A stretch of 64,000 bases of DNA from Echinometra lucunter (GCA_029962745.1 CM057162.1:17286282-17350281); one strand, 5' to 3'; counted from the stretch's first letter, positions 35,346 through 46,717 are shown. Notes: generated from the letters alone by a model not told the origin. Numbers and translations: made by a program.

Positions 35346-35397
35346 ATGGCTTATTTTGAAAGACTTCTTCTTATCGTATTCGTCCTTTCCAGAAACA
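35346..35397 (+). pseudogene. Ig unit 4, signal-peptide exon
   Basis: The ATG at 35346 opens MAYFERLLLIVFVLSRN plus one base, ending at GTAAGT. It is nearly identical in form to the unit 2 exon. The unit has lost Ig1: intron sequence matching the 5' side of Ig1 (to about 35680) joins sequence matching the 3' side (from about 35722). Ig2 holds a stop, so the exon belongs to a dead copy. Confidence 0.6.
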
Positions 35398-36092
35398 GTA
35401 AGTGTTCAATTTAGAAAGTATTAGGCATAGTAAGAGCACATAGAGAGGTTTGTTGGTAGAAAAACATAAGTGGAATGAATGGATAATGTAGCCATGTATG
35501 CAAAGGGGGAAAACTTATTGATGAATTGCGCCAAAATGAGTATAATCGGGTATGTATCATGTGACGACTCATCGCGAGGTTATCATGTTCATATCCTGCA
35601 CTTCACATCTTCGCATTCTTATTAAGTGGTTTCTTTTAGAAGTTATAACACCGATATTGCTGATTATGAGTTGGCTTAAATAATCAGCAAAATTTGTTTT
35701 GGGTTTTTTAAAAAAAAAACTCCAGTCATTGATTAAATCCATCAAATGCTTTTAACATTAGATTCGGGGAAACACAATCTAATTGTGTAGATGGGGTGGG
35801 GTATTTATTTACTATGTTTCATTCTTGGCCTATATTTTGCAATAATTGACAACTAGAGTCAATATATCATCTAACAGACCGACATACCTACTACTTCAAT
35901 TGATATCTTCTTATTTACAATATCAGGTAAAAACTAATCTTGTGATATCATTCAATGTTCTCGTGACTTATCGCAAATATCTTTCTCATATCAAACTTGC
36001 CATGATCATTAGCAAGCTCGTATTTTTAGTGGGAGACTGAGGAGACGATATGGATAATGTTATATATCATGATTATTTTCCCTTCTTTCCAG

Positions 36093-36422
36093 CTCTGCCA
36101 CAATGGCTTGAAATTCGTGGTAACAGCTATCTTGGATACTACAACAATGCACCTGTAACAGTCACGGCTGGTAAACAGTATAACCTCACATGTGAATCAG
36201 GTGGTGCCAGACCTCCTGTAGTCCTTGATTGAGAATTACCAGTCAATATGACATTCGTTGTGGGAAGGCAGTCTGATGCTGTAATGTACGCCGGATATAT
36301 CTCCCGAGAGAATGTTACGATCACACCGTCCAGGAACGATCTTAGGAAGAATCTTCGCTGTGTGGAATCGCACCCGGAACTAAATTATCATAATCGACGT
36401 TCCATCTACCTAGATGTTCAAG
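36093..36422 (+). pseudogene. Ig unit 4, Ig2 exon with nonsense codon
   Basis: This 330-bp exon has intact splice sites (TTTCCAG and CAAG|GTAGTG) and the CESGGARPPVVL core. The invariant Ig tryptophan codon is TGA at 36230-36232 instead of TGG. The rest of the frame is open to LRCVESHPEL and the exon end, so this single change may be the only lesion in the exon. Confidence 0.88.
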
Positions 36423-36529
36423 GTAGTGACAAAATTTAATGTTTCTGAATGTACACACACTGATTTCCTGTGTAGTCTATGAAATATTTTACCGTTGAGG
36501 CTGAGGCTGACTCCATATTTTGCACGTCT

Positions 36530-36840
36530 TACCGTCCAGCATGTTCTCCTGTCAAGTGTCACCCCTATGTGACTGACTTGGTCAGTTGGTGGTGCCATTT
36601 TCGACACAAGCCAATCCATAGTTTGCAGATGATTCGCTGTTTTCTAAGATGAATGGCGCTGACTTGTATTTTGACTTGATTGACTCTTAGATGATTGGTG
36701 AGGGAGTCCTCCACTTCTTCGAAAGTATTCCTTTGAGATGCACTGCACAGGTTTTTTGCATAGAGGAAGCGCCTTGTCTAGTGTCTTGTTGGGTAGGTTG
36801 GTATTCGTTTAGATATTTATCAACAGCGGGTGAGTGATAC
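36530..36840 (-). mobile_element. Internal piece of the antisense LINE fragment in unit 4
   Basis: This matches the middle of the LINE copies at 14500-14790 and 28980-29330 (CTGTCAAGTGTCA, GGGAGTCCTCCACTTCTTCGAAA, ATGCACTGCACAGG). The Ig3 and Ig4 exons and the LINE 3' end expected before it are missing. One large deletion therefore probably joined the intron after Ig2 to the LINE interior. Confidence 0.6.
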
Positions 36841-37297
36841 AAATAATTACTGTCAAGCTTGTTGTCATAATTGTACTTCTTGTGTCGACAAATTTATCCC
36901 GTACTCGAGTTTTTAAAACCACCTCGAGTATTTACCCAAAAATAGCTCTCAGCCTCTTTCTTTTTGTTTTCTTAAGAGATTCCTACACTTGGAGAACAAA
37001 CGCCAAACAAATTACATAATGAGGACGGAGAAATTACCCGAATTCCACTTTAAAAACTTTTGTAAACACACCCTTTTTGCTTAATTTTTTGGCGTATTTT
37101 AGTGCTTAACGCGCATTAATCGCCGTTTCACCTGTTTTTTTTTTTTTTTTTTTTTTTAAGAATATGCTTATTTTTGAACAGTAATACATTTGATATGAAT
37201 CAATATTGATTGCACATGACTCTTAAAAAAAAAAATCATGCTGAGGCATTCCATGAGAAAAATATAAATAGGTAACTTCGGGACTTTCTCCTTTTTT

Positions 37298-37475
37298 AAC
37301 ACTTGCACACGTGGGTATCAGTAATGCCCATGGCATTTTCATTTATTTGACACGATGAAAGAGCGATGTAGATAAAATACCTTGCTGAAGGGCATAAGTG
37401 CCGTACCGCGGGGATCGAACCCCCAACTTTCGCGTCTCCAGTCAAGCTCCTCAGACCACTCGAGCACGGCACCTT
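37298..37475 (-). mobile_element. tRNA-derived SINE
   Basis: On the minus strand the head is tRNA-like (37389-37474): an A-box-like GAGTGGTCTGAGGAG, a B box GGTTCGATCCC and GTGCCG pairing with CGGCAC. A body follows with CCTTCAGCAAGGTATTTTATC, a motif common after SINE heads, and then a short A-run. The homologous spacer of unit 2 (near 15725) lacks it. Stem mismatches rule out a working tRNA. Confidence 0.65.
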
Positions 37476-37496
37476 CACTTTGCTATGTGTTCATAA

Positions 37497-37776
37497 GGAA
37501 GAGCGCCCCCTTGTCTACTTAACGGCTACCAAAGATTAACTACTTAAACGTTGGTGGAGTTTGTGAAACTGAATGTTATCAGAAGGACTTATCATAAGCA
37601 GCCCCATGTCAACCTCTATGCTTAGTGCACACACTTCGAAAACATAATACAGATTACAAACCAGCCACGTCCAATGAAAACGCATCGGGTGTTTGTTTCG
37701 TATGGTTTGCTCGCCTTTGCAATCGTGATTACTTGAATGAAATTATCAAATACATCTTGTTGGCAATTAACGATAA
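37497..37776 (+). promoter_or_regulatory. Conserved upstream block of Ig unit 5
   Basis: It begins with GGAAGAGCGCCCCCTTG and aligns nearly base for base with the blocks before the signal exons of units 2 and 4 (GAAACTGAATGT.ATC, GACTTATC.TAAGCAGCC, GTGAAAACGCATC). It is a likely promoter and 5' UTR, inferred from conservation only. Confidence 0.5.
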
Positions 37777-37834
37777 TGAGGATGGTTTATTCTGAATTAA
37801 TTCTCCCTTTCATATTCATCCTTTCCAGATATAG
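37777..37834 (+). CDS. Ig unit 5, signal-peptide exon
   Basis: The ATG at 37777 opens MRMVYSELILPFIFILSRY plus one base, ending at a GTAAGT donor. The hydrophobic core and short length fit a secretory signal. It is exon 1 of the best-preserved gene of the array: the signal exon and three Ig exons are intact and in matching phase. Confidence 0.68.
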
Positions 37835-38244
37835 TAAGTATAACGACTTGTTTAGATTATAAAGTATCATGCACATTAAGGGAGCAGGGTGAGAGGTTTG
37901 TTGGTAGACGAACATAGATGAAATGAAAGGATGATGTAGCCCATGAATGTAAAGCAGGAAAACTCGGTTACTGATGAATATGCTACAACGAATCCACTCG
38001 GGTATGTGTCATGTGACGACTCATCCCGAGGTGATATCCTACACTATAATGAATTTTACATACTTAGCAAGTCATTTTTTTTTAAGTTATCACATCGATA
38101 TTGCCGGTTATGAGTTGACTCACACATAGACTGAGATTTTATTACACTAAATTTGATATAGTTTTCACAGAGTTATAATTCTTGCATGCTATGAGCAATG
38201 AGCTGAGGATCTTTACTTGGATGTATATCATTCGTCATGTACAG

Positions 38245-38598
38245 GATGTCATGCATTTGAGGTGTCTATTCAGACATTCAACTATCTACCTATAATTGGT
38301 GAAGATTTCACCCTGGTCTGTACTTACATACCTCCAACCTGGCATCGGAGGGTCACTTGGGAGAAGGGTAACAGTCTTGCCCTGGCCACTCATTCTTGTA
38401 CCAACCCATATGATCCTTTTGAGGTTATCAATCATGACATATCGAAGTTCAGTGTGACTGGAGACCTTGACAGTGTGAATCTCACAATCAGAGAAATGAC
38501 CACGGATGACAACGAAAGTTACAAATGCACAGTGGGAAGTACCTTGATTGCAGAACATACAGGATCAACCAGCATGCAACTGACACCACTGTCACCAG
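38245..38598 (+). CDS. Ig unit 5, V-like Ig1 exon, intact
   Basis: This 354-bp exon lies between TGTACAG and a GTACAG donor. It encodes IIGEDFTLVC, RVTWEKG, an extra cysteine in THSCTNPYD, and DNESYKCTV. It is closely similar to the broken unit 2 exon, with a one-codon length difference in the loop after the extra cysteine. In this copy the second extra cysteine seen in units 2, 3 and 6 is absent. Confidence 0.88.
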
Positions 38599-39069
38599 GT
38601 ACAGATCAAATTAGATCGGGGAAAATAGAATTGGTTCATTTTAATCGCATAGGATACTACTAACACTTGACGGATGGATTATGAGTGTATCAATTTTGTG
38701 TAAAAGAAGAAGAACAACAACAAACAAATGAAAACACTGTGAATACTGTCACACTGAAAGATGTTATTGTTTTCAGTCAGTAATTGAATCAACAGAATTT
38801 GTAGTGCACGATAAATTATAGGTGTATGCTCGGAGTGCCTTTAATTATCGACTCCCCCTGGTATATTTCTGTTTTTTGTATGTTGCAGTTTTTGCAGTCA
38901 ATAAGTTATGAAAGTGAATACTTCATCTAATATGTAATCAAGAGTAGGTTCATGTTGTAATATTTTTATACAAATAGTCTTAACCAGCTAGATAGCAAGT
39001 TCACATCGTCAGAGTGGACAAGAACGATACGTATGCACTTTTAATTCTGAAATGTTTTCTTTTATCCAG

Positions 39070-39402
39070 ATCAGCCCCAATGGCTTATAATTCGTGATGA
39101 TAGATCTGCTGGATACTTTAACAATGCACGTGTAGCAGTCACAGCTGGTGAACAGTATGACATTACATGTGAATCAGGTGGTGCCAGACCTCCCGTGGTC
39201 CTACATTGGGAATTATTAGCAGATGATATGACGGCTGTTGTTGGAAGGCAATCCAATTTTGTAAAAGACGACATATATGTCTCTCGAATGATTGCCACGA
39301 TCACACCGTCTAGATATGATGAAGGAAAGAGACTTCGCTGCGTGGCATCGCATCCGGAACTAACACGCAATCAGCAATATTCAGTCAACCTGAATGTTGA
39401 AG
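39070..39402 (+). CDS. Ig unit 5, Ig2 exon, intact
   Basis: This 333-bp phase 1-1 exon encodes a C2-like domain: VTAGEQYDITCESGG (first cysteine), ARPPVVLHWEL (core tryptophan), TAVVGRQSN and KRLRCVASHPEL (second cysteine). The C-x-S-G-G-x-R-P-P-V-x-L-x-W core resembles C2-set domains of nephrin/Kirrel-type adhesion proteins. That is a family-level resemblance only. Confidence 0.88.
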
Positions 39403-40195
39403 GTAGGAACGCATTTTAAACGTTGGAAGAATGTTCGATATCTATTTTTCTAGGTATTCTAGGTATTTTACAGCTGGTCTCTGCTCTAACAGTCAAAGAC
39501 TTGCACGTCTTACAATCTGTTTTTTTTCCCCCGAGGAAGAAGGTTGTATACTTAGAAAGCCACTGGACCCGACAGAATCAAAGAATTATAGGCCCACCCT
39601 GACATTTTATTTAAAAAAAAATAAAGAGACTGGGTTTCAAAACGACAAAAAGCAAGCATAATAAATAAATATAAAACAAATTAAACTTTTGCAAAGGATG
39701 CGTCCTTTGCACATTCAGCATTTTTAGCCATGTTAGAGTAATTACGAAATACTTCCTAAAGAGTACACTTTGAGACTGCAGAGTTCCCTATACCCCCGTG
39801 ACCCCCAGCGGTTAATGGTGGATTGTTACTGTAATAATCAAAGAGTAAGCTATACTAAAAAGTTGAAACTGGTACCAGCGTATGAATAAGATAACGATTT
39901 CACACTGTGTATACATTGATATCAAAAGATGTGATTCAAGAAATAGAAAACTTTTTTTTCTTTCTAAAATGATACATTGTTTATTTTATCAAACATAAAT
40001 TCTGTAGGATGTATTTCAAGAGTAGAATGCTTATTATTTCAAATATTTGCAGTGGTACTTTGTGATTGTTCATCATTTCATTTCACATTTTTTTCCGACA
40101 CGAAGCCTTATCATACAAAGACATAAGTTTCTTGGGAGGAACATTCTCTCCAATGAGGGAAATTAGAATTTCTCTTTTTTTTTCTTGATGCTAAG

Positions 40196-40528
40196 TCCCT
40201 CCGGCCAGTATCCTACTTTCATCAGGTGATCAGATCTCAGAGGACAAGTCAACGATCTTGTACGTTTATGAGAATTCATCGACTTTATTCACCTGTAGAA
40301 GTACTGCGTCACGACCAGCAGTTACCTTATCATGGGCACTTGGTTACACCAATCGTATTCTGGGTAATACAAACATTTCATTTCCCAATACTTTGGATGA
40401 AGATCTGTTTGACTCCGAAAGCACTATCACGGTACTCATAGGAAGGAAGCACCATGGGAAGCTTCTTCAGTGTTTTGCATCTTCAAAAAACTTTTATGAC
40501 ATACGGATAGCACTATTGATGGTGTTCG
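40196..40528 (+). CDS. Ig unit 5, Ig3 exon, intact
   Basis: This 333-bp exon follows a GCTAAG acceptor and is open throughout (the first ATG in frame is well inside). It encodes YVYENSSTLFTC, SRPAVTLSWAL and KLLQCFASS. It ends at GTGTTCG|GTGAGT like unit 3. Confidence 0.85.
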
Positions 40529-40738
40529 GTGAGTTATTTCTTCAAAGCAGAGTAAAGTTAATCTGATTACAATTTCTTGTCAAGAATGAGAAGGAAAGTG
40601 AATTTAAACGATAATCATCGCTGAGAAACGAAAAAAAAATCCATATTTTCCAATTTATCGATATGAATTTGCCGTTTTTAATATCGAAGAGCTTACACTT
40701 TTATCAAATTCTCGTCTTATCATTACCACAATCTTGTA

Positions 40739-41085
40739 AGGCCCAACATATAACGTTACCATGATTAGACCAAACGGTCTTCAAAACGGTATGCAGAATT
40801 AACCCGTTGACTGCTGAATTCTTATATTTCCATAGATTTAGTACAAGGGCCTTCCGATTCTTATAGCTAATGGATAAAGTGTAAGCTGGAGATTGAATAA
40901 CGGAAAGCCTGCTGCGTTCATTCACTGGTACGTTGGATTACAGCTTCACTGAATCTGGATAGTTGCTATGACGCTGAGAGCACCTGCACCTCGAAGTCTG
41001 ATCATAAGGAACGCCTTTTCTGCCAGGCAGTTCAGCCTGCTGCAACTTCATTGCGGTCTGTTAATGGTTTACACTTCATGTGAGT
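40739..41085 (+). pseudogene. Ig unit 5, Ig4 region, broken
   Basis: The region starts YNVTMIRPNG and hits TAA at about 40800. After an inserted stretch it resumes as SVSWRLNNGKPAAFIHWYVG, then, one frame over, DAESTCTSKSDHKERLFCQAV. The latter carries a second-cysteine motif. Unlike units 1, 3 and 7 it has no LINE in it. As it stands it cannot form an Ig domain, so a unit 5 product would end soon after Ig3 unless this region is skipped. Confidence 0.6.
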
Positions 41086-41340
41086 ATAGATGTCTTGCCA
41101 TGAAGGTTCTGGAATGTGTATTATTATAATTCCTCAGAAAATACTGTATAGGATCAACTTGTTCAACAAACCTTTTTCGGTGATTTTTTTTTTTTTTTCT
41201 GATGCTTGCTTTAATTACATTTTTCCCCATCTTATATAGTGAATTTACTTGGAATTCTTCAAAAAGACAGATGTGGCTGAAAAAAAGAAAAAAACACAAA
41301 CACGCACACACACACACACATCTATTCTCTTAACCTAATA

Positions 41341-42160
41341 AAGGACAGCACCAACGTTCTCATTCTAAGTTTGAAATCAAATAAATTCCCAAGTTTTCTA
41401 CCATACACCGACGTGTTTCAATTTCATTTAGGGATATTTCAACCCCCCCCCCCCCCTCTCCCATTTACTAGTTCAGCAGGCACATTCTTATTCTAACTCT
41501 TAAATCAATTAAATTCTCAAGGTTCCTATACATTACACTGACGTTTCCTGTTTTATTATGAATATTTCATATTTTTATGGTATTCCTCGTCATGATTGTA
41601 TTTCTTCAGCTTTTGAAAATGCTCCTCCAATCATGCTTTCTGATATTCATTTTGAACGCAAATGAAACCTTTGTCTTCCTCTCCTCTCGATCGACGACTG
41701 CTATCTAATAGAGAACGCATCGGCTTTATGCTGACATGTACCTTGGACGCCAACTCAATCTGCCCTCGTATATCTTCAACAAAATAACGTAGACACGCAT
41801 CAATTCTGTTAAACCTTATATAGGGCAACACCAATATCCTCATTCTAAGTTTTTAAGAAATTAAATTCTCAGTGTTCCTACATAGCACTGACAATTCTTA
41901 TAATTATTATTCTGATAGGTATATTTATCATTTTTCTATTCGTTATTGTCATGATTGTACCCACTTTCCCTATTATGAATGTTCATCTACCAGCCATGTT
42001 TTCGGATATGTTTTGTTGAAAGTATTTAGATAAAACTTTTGTTTGATCGCTTCTCGACGGCTGAAATCTGACATACGACGCATGGCTTCGCCGTGAAATG
42101 TACCTTGGACGCCATTCCACCATCATTTATCTTCAACTGATTCTGCAATAAAACAAAGCC
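41341..42160. repeat. Direct repeats in the unit 5 3' intron, shared with unit 6
   Basis: CATTCTAAGTTT..AAATTAAATTCTCA..TTCCTA..CACTGAC occurs at about 41350, 41490 and 41835. GACATGTACCTTGGACGCCA occurs at 41733 and, as GAAATGTACCTTGGACGCCA, at about 42096. A related piece lies at 46562 in unit 6. A poly-C run is at about 41443. Confidence 0.55.
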
Positions 42161-42267
42161 AAAATGAAAAATAATAAAACATAACTTAAAAATAACGTCA
42201 CACAATTTATGACTGTACAAGCAAGTGGAATGGTGACTTCTACTGAAATTAATTATAGGGAATCTTC

Positions 42268-42330
42268 AGTTAAAAGACCCATGTGAAAACAAATGCGTAG
42301 CTCTTACAAGATATGGTTCTGAGAAATGGA
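42268..42330 (+). pseudogene. Ig unit 5, remnant of the Ig4 second-half exon
   Basis: ATCTTCAG is followed by sequence homologous to the unit 6 exon at 46718 (ENKC, ALTRYGSE against EYKC, AIARYGSG). It has an extra base that breaks the frame. Hydrophobic residues read further downstream come from a T-rich simple stretch and are not a membrane segment. Confidence 0.5.
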
Positions 42331-43486
42331 GGGCGTCTAGATCGAATTTAAGTATTTCAGTCTTCCCAATATCGGTCTGTTTTTTTTTTTTTGTTGTTGT
42401 TTACTTGTGTGTTTGTTTGTTTGTTTGTTTTTTTGCAGTTTTGCTGGAAGTAATTTTTCATAGTAAAAAAAAAAATGATTAGTATTGTTTATGGAAGAAA
42501 AGGTGTCTTCTGAATTTACCTACTTTTAAAATGGAAATTTCTTGAAATTCATATTTACAATAAGTTTGTTACCATTTACCCCTCTGGTAAAATCATTCCA
42601 TGAGGCATTATAAATCCCAGTAGAGAGTTTATTCCCGAATCAAAATATTCTATTTGAGTATTATCAGAGATTCATCAAAGTACCGAAATGTTATACTTTT
42701 GAACTTCATTACTGATTTATTTTGACTTTTCTCTTGAACTTTGTAAAGTTATTGTCAAAAAGAATAATTTCATGAAATACTATTGTCATGATTGTTTAGT
42801 GGTATTTATTTATTGTAATTTCAATGACTGGGTGTGCTGAGGCGTATTCTCCCGTTTTCTATAAGCTCCCGGTGTAAACATAGATTTTCCGAATAATCAA
42901 ATTATGTAAGTATACATAGATAGAGCTGGGGAAAAATAAATGTATGCAGATTATTTTCTTTCTGTTCGAGAGGTTTGTATTTGATATTTTGTGCTGAATT
43001 AGTAGAAAAGTAAGGAAACAAAAAGGAATTTATGTAAAATGCTTCTATTCAAGTTTGTAAATTTGACGCATTAAATATTCTTCTTAAGCTCGATGCATCA
43101 TCATTTTTCTTCTTTTTTTTTTTTTACGGTAAACCGGCGATATATTCATCAAGATTCCCATTTATCTCTTACTTTGTCAGAGAAAAAGCCGCCCCTTTCG
43201 TTGATCGATGAACACATGGAAGGAATTATAATTCTAAGCGATTACATCTTGAAGTTTACGAAACTACTCGGCGTAATAGGACATGCCGTATTAGAAGTTT
43301 TCTCTCATCACCGCATTGCTTTCACTTCCAAACGACAGGCAGAATATAAATCTACTTGAGTTAAGTTTCCGCAGATGTTCGTTGTTAGTCAAGCATTTTA
43401 TTTCCCTCTGTTCTCTTTGCATGTTATTGATATAACGCACGTAAATATCTTCATAATACCTAAGAAAGGAAGGGAAAGGTCTTCAA
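42331..43486. other. Intergenic DNA between Ig units 5 and 6
   Basis: No gene is recognised. The last 300 bp include TTTGTCAGAGAAAAAGCCGCCCC (43183-43205), matching the block before the unit 3 signal exon at 23104-23127. The remainder is AT-rich with T runs. Confidence 0.5.
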
Positions 43487-43571
43487 ATGGCAATCTCAAC
43501 TTTTCACGATGATTTGAAAGTGATTCATGTCAAAGTACTTCTTCTTTTTGCTTTTATCTCCTCAAGATATG
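43487..43571 (+). CDS. Ig unit 6, signal-peptide exon
   Basis: The ATG at 43487 opens a 28-codon exon with a polar start (MAISTFHDDLKVIHV) and a hydrophobic core (KVLLLFAFISSRY), ending one base into a codon at GTAAGC. It is longer and more diverged than its paralogues but keeps the same phase. Confidence 0.6.
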
Positions 43572-43880
43572 GTAAGCTATTTCAACATTAAATTGTATGA
43601 AAAAGAAGCGAATGTAGGAGGTTTGGGCTTTTATTTTTACATATAGGTTTACTTAATTTTCAGGCGACGGTAGAGCAGTTAAATTTAACGAATATTACTT
43701 AAAACCAAGAGTAGACCTAAAACTTAATTGCAATATGCATTGCTTCTTCATAGCGTTTTCATGTTGCACGGTGAACACTGAACTACACACTGGCATCCGT
43801 CGTTGATCAACATATCCCAATTAGCTTTGTACAGGTATTTCATCATGCAGTGAACCGATAAAATTATTCACTCTGTGCAG

Positions 43881-44231
43881 GCAACCATGCGTTGGAGGTT
43901 TCTATTCAGACATATAACGCCCTGCCAGTTATCGGAGAAGATTTTACCATGGGTTGTACCTTCAAACCTACAACCAAGAATCGGCAAGTAACGTGGGAGA
44001 CGGGTATCGATACAACGCTGGCCACCCATTATTGCGTTTCATATTATTCTTGTTGGATAAGCTCACTTGATCCATCCAAATTCAGTTTGTTGGGAGACAT
44101 GAACAGCGTGAATCTCACAATCATAGGAATTACCATGGAAGATGGCGACAATTACCAATGCACGGTGACCACTTTTTCGGGGACAGAGCAGACATCATCG
44201 AATAGCATGCGACTGCAACCACAGTTACCAG
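43881..44231 (+). CDS. Ig unit 6, V-like Ig1 exon, intact
   Basis: This 351-bp exon lies between CTGTGCAG and a GTAAAA donor. It encodes VIGEDFTMGC, RQVTWETG, the extra-cysteine loop HYCVSYYSCW, FSLLGDMNSV and EDGDNYQCTV. The loop and the C-terminal strand (TFSGTEQTSS) differ strongly from units 2 and 5, while the framework is conserved. Confidence 0.87.
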
Positions 44232-44732
44232 GTAAAATATATTAGATTGAAATTCATTCACCAGAGGAGCATGCGTTAAATTAGTGAAGGTCCTATACAG
44301 TTTTGAGGAAAGATAGGGAAAATGAGGGACCTTTTTTTTTTCATTTTCAACATTTTTCTAAGTCACCGATTAACCTCACACTCCTATTTTCCATGCAAAT
44401 CGGTGAACACAGTTTTTTTTGGGAACAATCTTTCTTTGCTTTCCGTAAAGGCTTGCTTGGATCAAATTATCATCATGAACAACCAGCAATTAGTAATTGT
44501 ATTCCTCATAATACTGATTCTACGATACACTCCTTTAAATTCGATAAATCTTTTTTCAAAACCAATCACTAGTTTATATCCAAAGTTAGTTGTTCTTAGG
44601 ACCAATATTAATGCACATTATTCACATTAATCATCAATTATTATTCACTTCAAGAATTGGACAAGGCCAATGGCAAGTAGGATTTAAAAGTGGTTATGAT
44701 ATGTCATGTATATATCATGTATTTTGTACCAG

Positions 44733-45062
44733 CTCCTCCCCGGTGGATTTTGATTCGTGATGATAACTCGAATGGACTCGTCAACAGTGCACCTGTAACA
44801 GTCACGGCTGGTGAGCGGTGTGGCATCATATGTGAATCAGGTGGTGCCAGACCTCCGGTAGTCCTTGTTTGGGTATTACCAGATAATATGACTGCCGTTG
44901 TTGGAAGGCAATCTGATGATGTAAAAGAAGACAGCTATGTCTCCCTAAAGACCGTTACGATCACACCGTCCAGGAATGATCAAGGAAAGAGACTTGGCTG
45001 TGTATCATCGCACTCAAAACTAAAACATAATGATCGACGTTCAATCTACCTAAATGTTCAAG
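44733..45062 (+). CDS. Ig unit 6, Ig2 exon, intact
   Basis: This 330-bp exon follows TTGTACCAG and ends CAAG|GTAAGG. It encodes ERCGIICESGG, ARPPVVLVWVL, TAVVGRQSDD and KRLGCVSSHSKL, keeping both Ig cysteines and the tryptophan. Confidence 0.88.
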
Positions 45063-45368
45063 GTAAGGACGCATCTTAAAGCATATTCACATATCTATTT
45101 CCTGTGTATTCTTTGTAATCATTTAGCATATTGACCTTAAAGAAAAAGAAAACAATTGTGTGCGTGTGTGTGTGTGTGTGTGTGAAAATAAAGTTTTAAG
45201 AAGACAACAAACAATCGAACTTTTAATAGCAATGGATGTGGCCTTTGCTCATTCAGCCACTTTATATGAATATGAATATAACTAGCTGAAGGCCTATTCA
45301 TAACGACATTTTTTTTTCTATTTGAAGATCGTCAATTACAATTTCTCTTTTATATCTTTTCCACTAAG

Positions 45369-45704
45369 TTCCCCCTGCCAGCATCCTACTTTCATTAGCT
45401 GACCAGAACTCGGAGGACTCAAAGTCAACGATCCTTTACGTTTATGAGAATTCATCGACATTATTTACCTGTAGAAGTATTGGGTCACTACCAGCAATTG
45501 ACTTTTTATGGGCACTTGGTCGCACCAATCGTATTCCGGGTAATACAAGCATCGCAGTTTCCAATATTTTGGATGAAAATCTGTTTGACTCCGAAAGCAG
45601 AATCAGGATATTCATAGAGAGGAAGCACCATGGAAAATTTCTTCAGTGCTTTGCGTCTTCAGAAATCTTTTTTGGTATACGTTCAGCGGTATTGATGGTG
45701 TATG
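45369..45704 (+). CDS. Ig unit 6, Ig3 exon, intact
   Basis: This 336-bp exon follows CCACTAAG and ends GTGTATG|GTGAGT. It is open throughout: YVYENSSTLFTC, LPAIDFLWAL, RKHHGKFLQCFASS. The first methionine in frame lies far into the exon, as expected for an internal exon. Confidence 0.85.
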
Positions 45705-45945
45705 GTGAGTCTTTTCCCCCATGTAGAGTAAGATTATATGATTTCTTTTGAAGAACGAGAAGAAAAGTGAACTGAAACGATTTCAAAACATTTTCATGTG
45801 TATTCATCACGGGGATATAGAAGATATGAATAAATTCACCTGCCTTTGTCCACCACATTACTAGAAATTTGCCGTTTATCATGTTTATATCATATTTAAG
45901 AGTTTTCCATTTTTCTCAAATTATCGTCTCTGTAAAGAACCCACC

Positions 45946-46070
45946 AGACTGTGTTACAATGATTAGACCAGAAGATCTATAAGACGGTATACAGACCAAT
46001 TTAAGTTGCACAGCATTCAACAAATACCCTGCTCCCCTAGTTCACTTGTACGTGGGATCTCAGCTGTTTG
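45946..46070 (+). pseudogene. Ig unit 6, Ig4 first half with stop
   Basis: It begins (K)NPPDCVTMIRPEDL and meets TAA where other copies read CCTGAA. It then continues NLSCTAFNKYPAPLVHLYVGSQL, including the first Ig cysteine. The single nonsense codon would truncate the product unless the exon is skipped. Confidence 0.65.
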
Positions 46071-46334
46071 TTTTGATTATTCCATTCATTTAGAATTTGC
46101 ATGTAATTAAGCAAATACCATACATGTATTCTGTTGAATTTAGACAAGACAACAAGAATCTTCTTTAGGCGACTATAATATTCAGTTATATTCTCAGCAT
46201 TCCTTTTGCGATGACGTCTTATCCTTATCACGGCAATGTTCATCCTATAAATTCTCTTCTCCTTCTCCTAACACTCTTTTCTTAACTATTTTTAAACACA
46301 TTTATCTTGAATATAGATAAACCCATTATTTCTA

Positions 46335-46510
46335 GGCGGTGTGCGCCTGTAATCCAACTAACCCTGGAAGTTATAAACTGATTCAACGGACCCAGGTTGG
46401 AGTCTGAGTCCCGTCTTTCGGATGGTGACGCTAAAGGTCGGTCCCATACGTAAATAATCATTATCTGATTGATACACGTCTGTAAAAACCCAATTCAAGA
46501 ACAAAAACAA
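46335..46510 (+). mobile_element. SINE-like insertion
   Basis: It has an A-box-like start (GGCGGTGTGCGCCTGTAATCC) and a B-box-like GGTTGGAGTCTGAGTCCC. A body with GTCTTTCGGATGGTGACGCTAAAGGTCGG follows, and an A/C-rich end (AACAAAAACAACAACAATC). No target duplication was found. It lies between the two halves of Ig4 in unit 6. Confidence 0.45.
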
Positions 46511-46717
46511 CAACAATCTCCCCTCGACCTCTGACAACTAACAATTAATCGGATACGTCCTGACATGTACCTCAGACGCTATCCCCCATCACTTACTTTC
46601 GTCTGGTTCTGCAACAACAGTATAGACGAAGAAACCAGTAAGTAATGTGACCTTCCTTTAGACTGAGCATAAAGGTGAAACGTTGACTTCCGCTGAGATG
46701 ACCGTAGGAAATTTCAG

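Noticed and set aside
37389..37474. Functional tRNA gene on the minus strand
   Set aside because: A and B boxes are present, but the anticodon stem does not pair, the T stem has a mismatch, extra bases separate the T stem from the acceptor stem, and a SINE body follows.
42300..42450. Apparent membrane segment after the Ig remnant in unit 5
   Set aside because: The hydrophobic residues come from T-rich simple sequence, and the exon before it is frameshifted.
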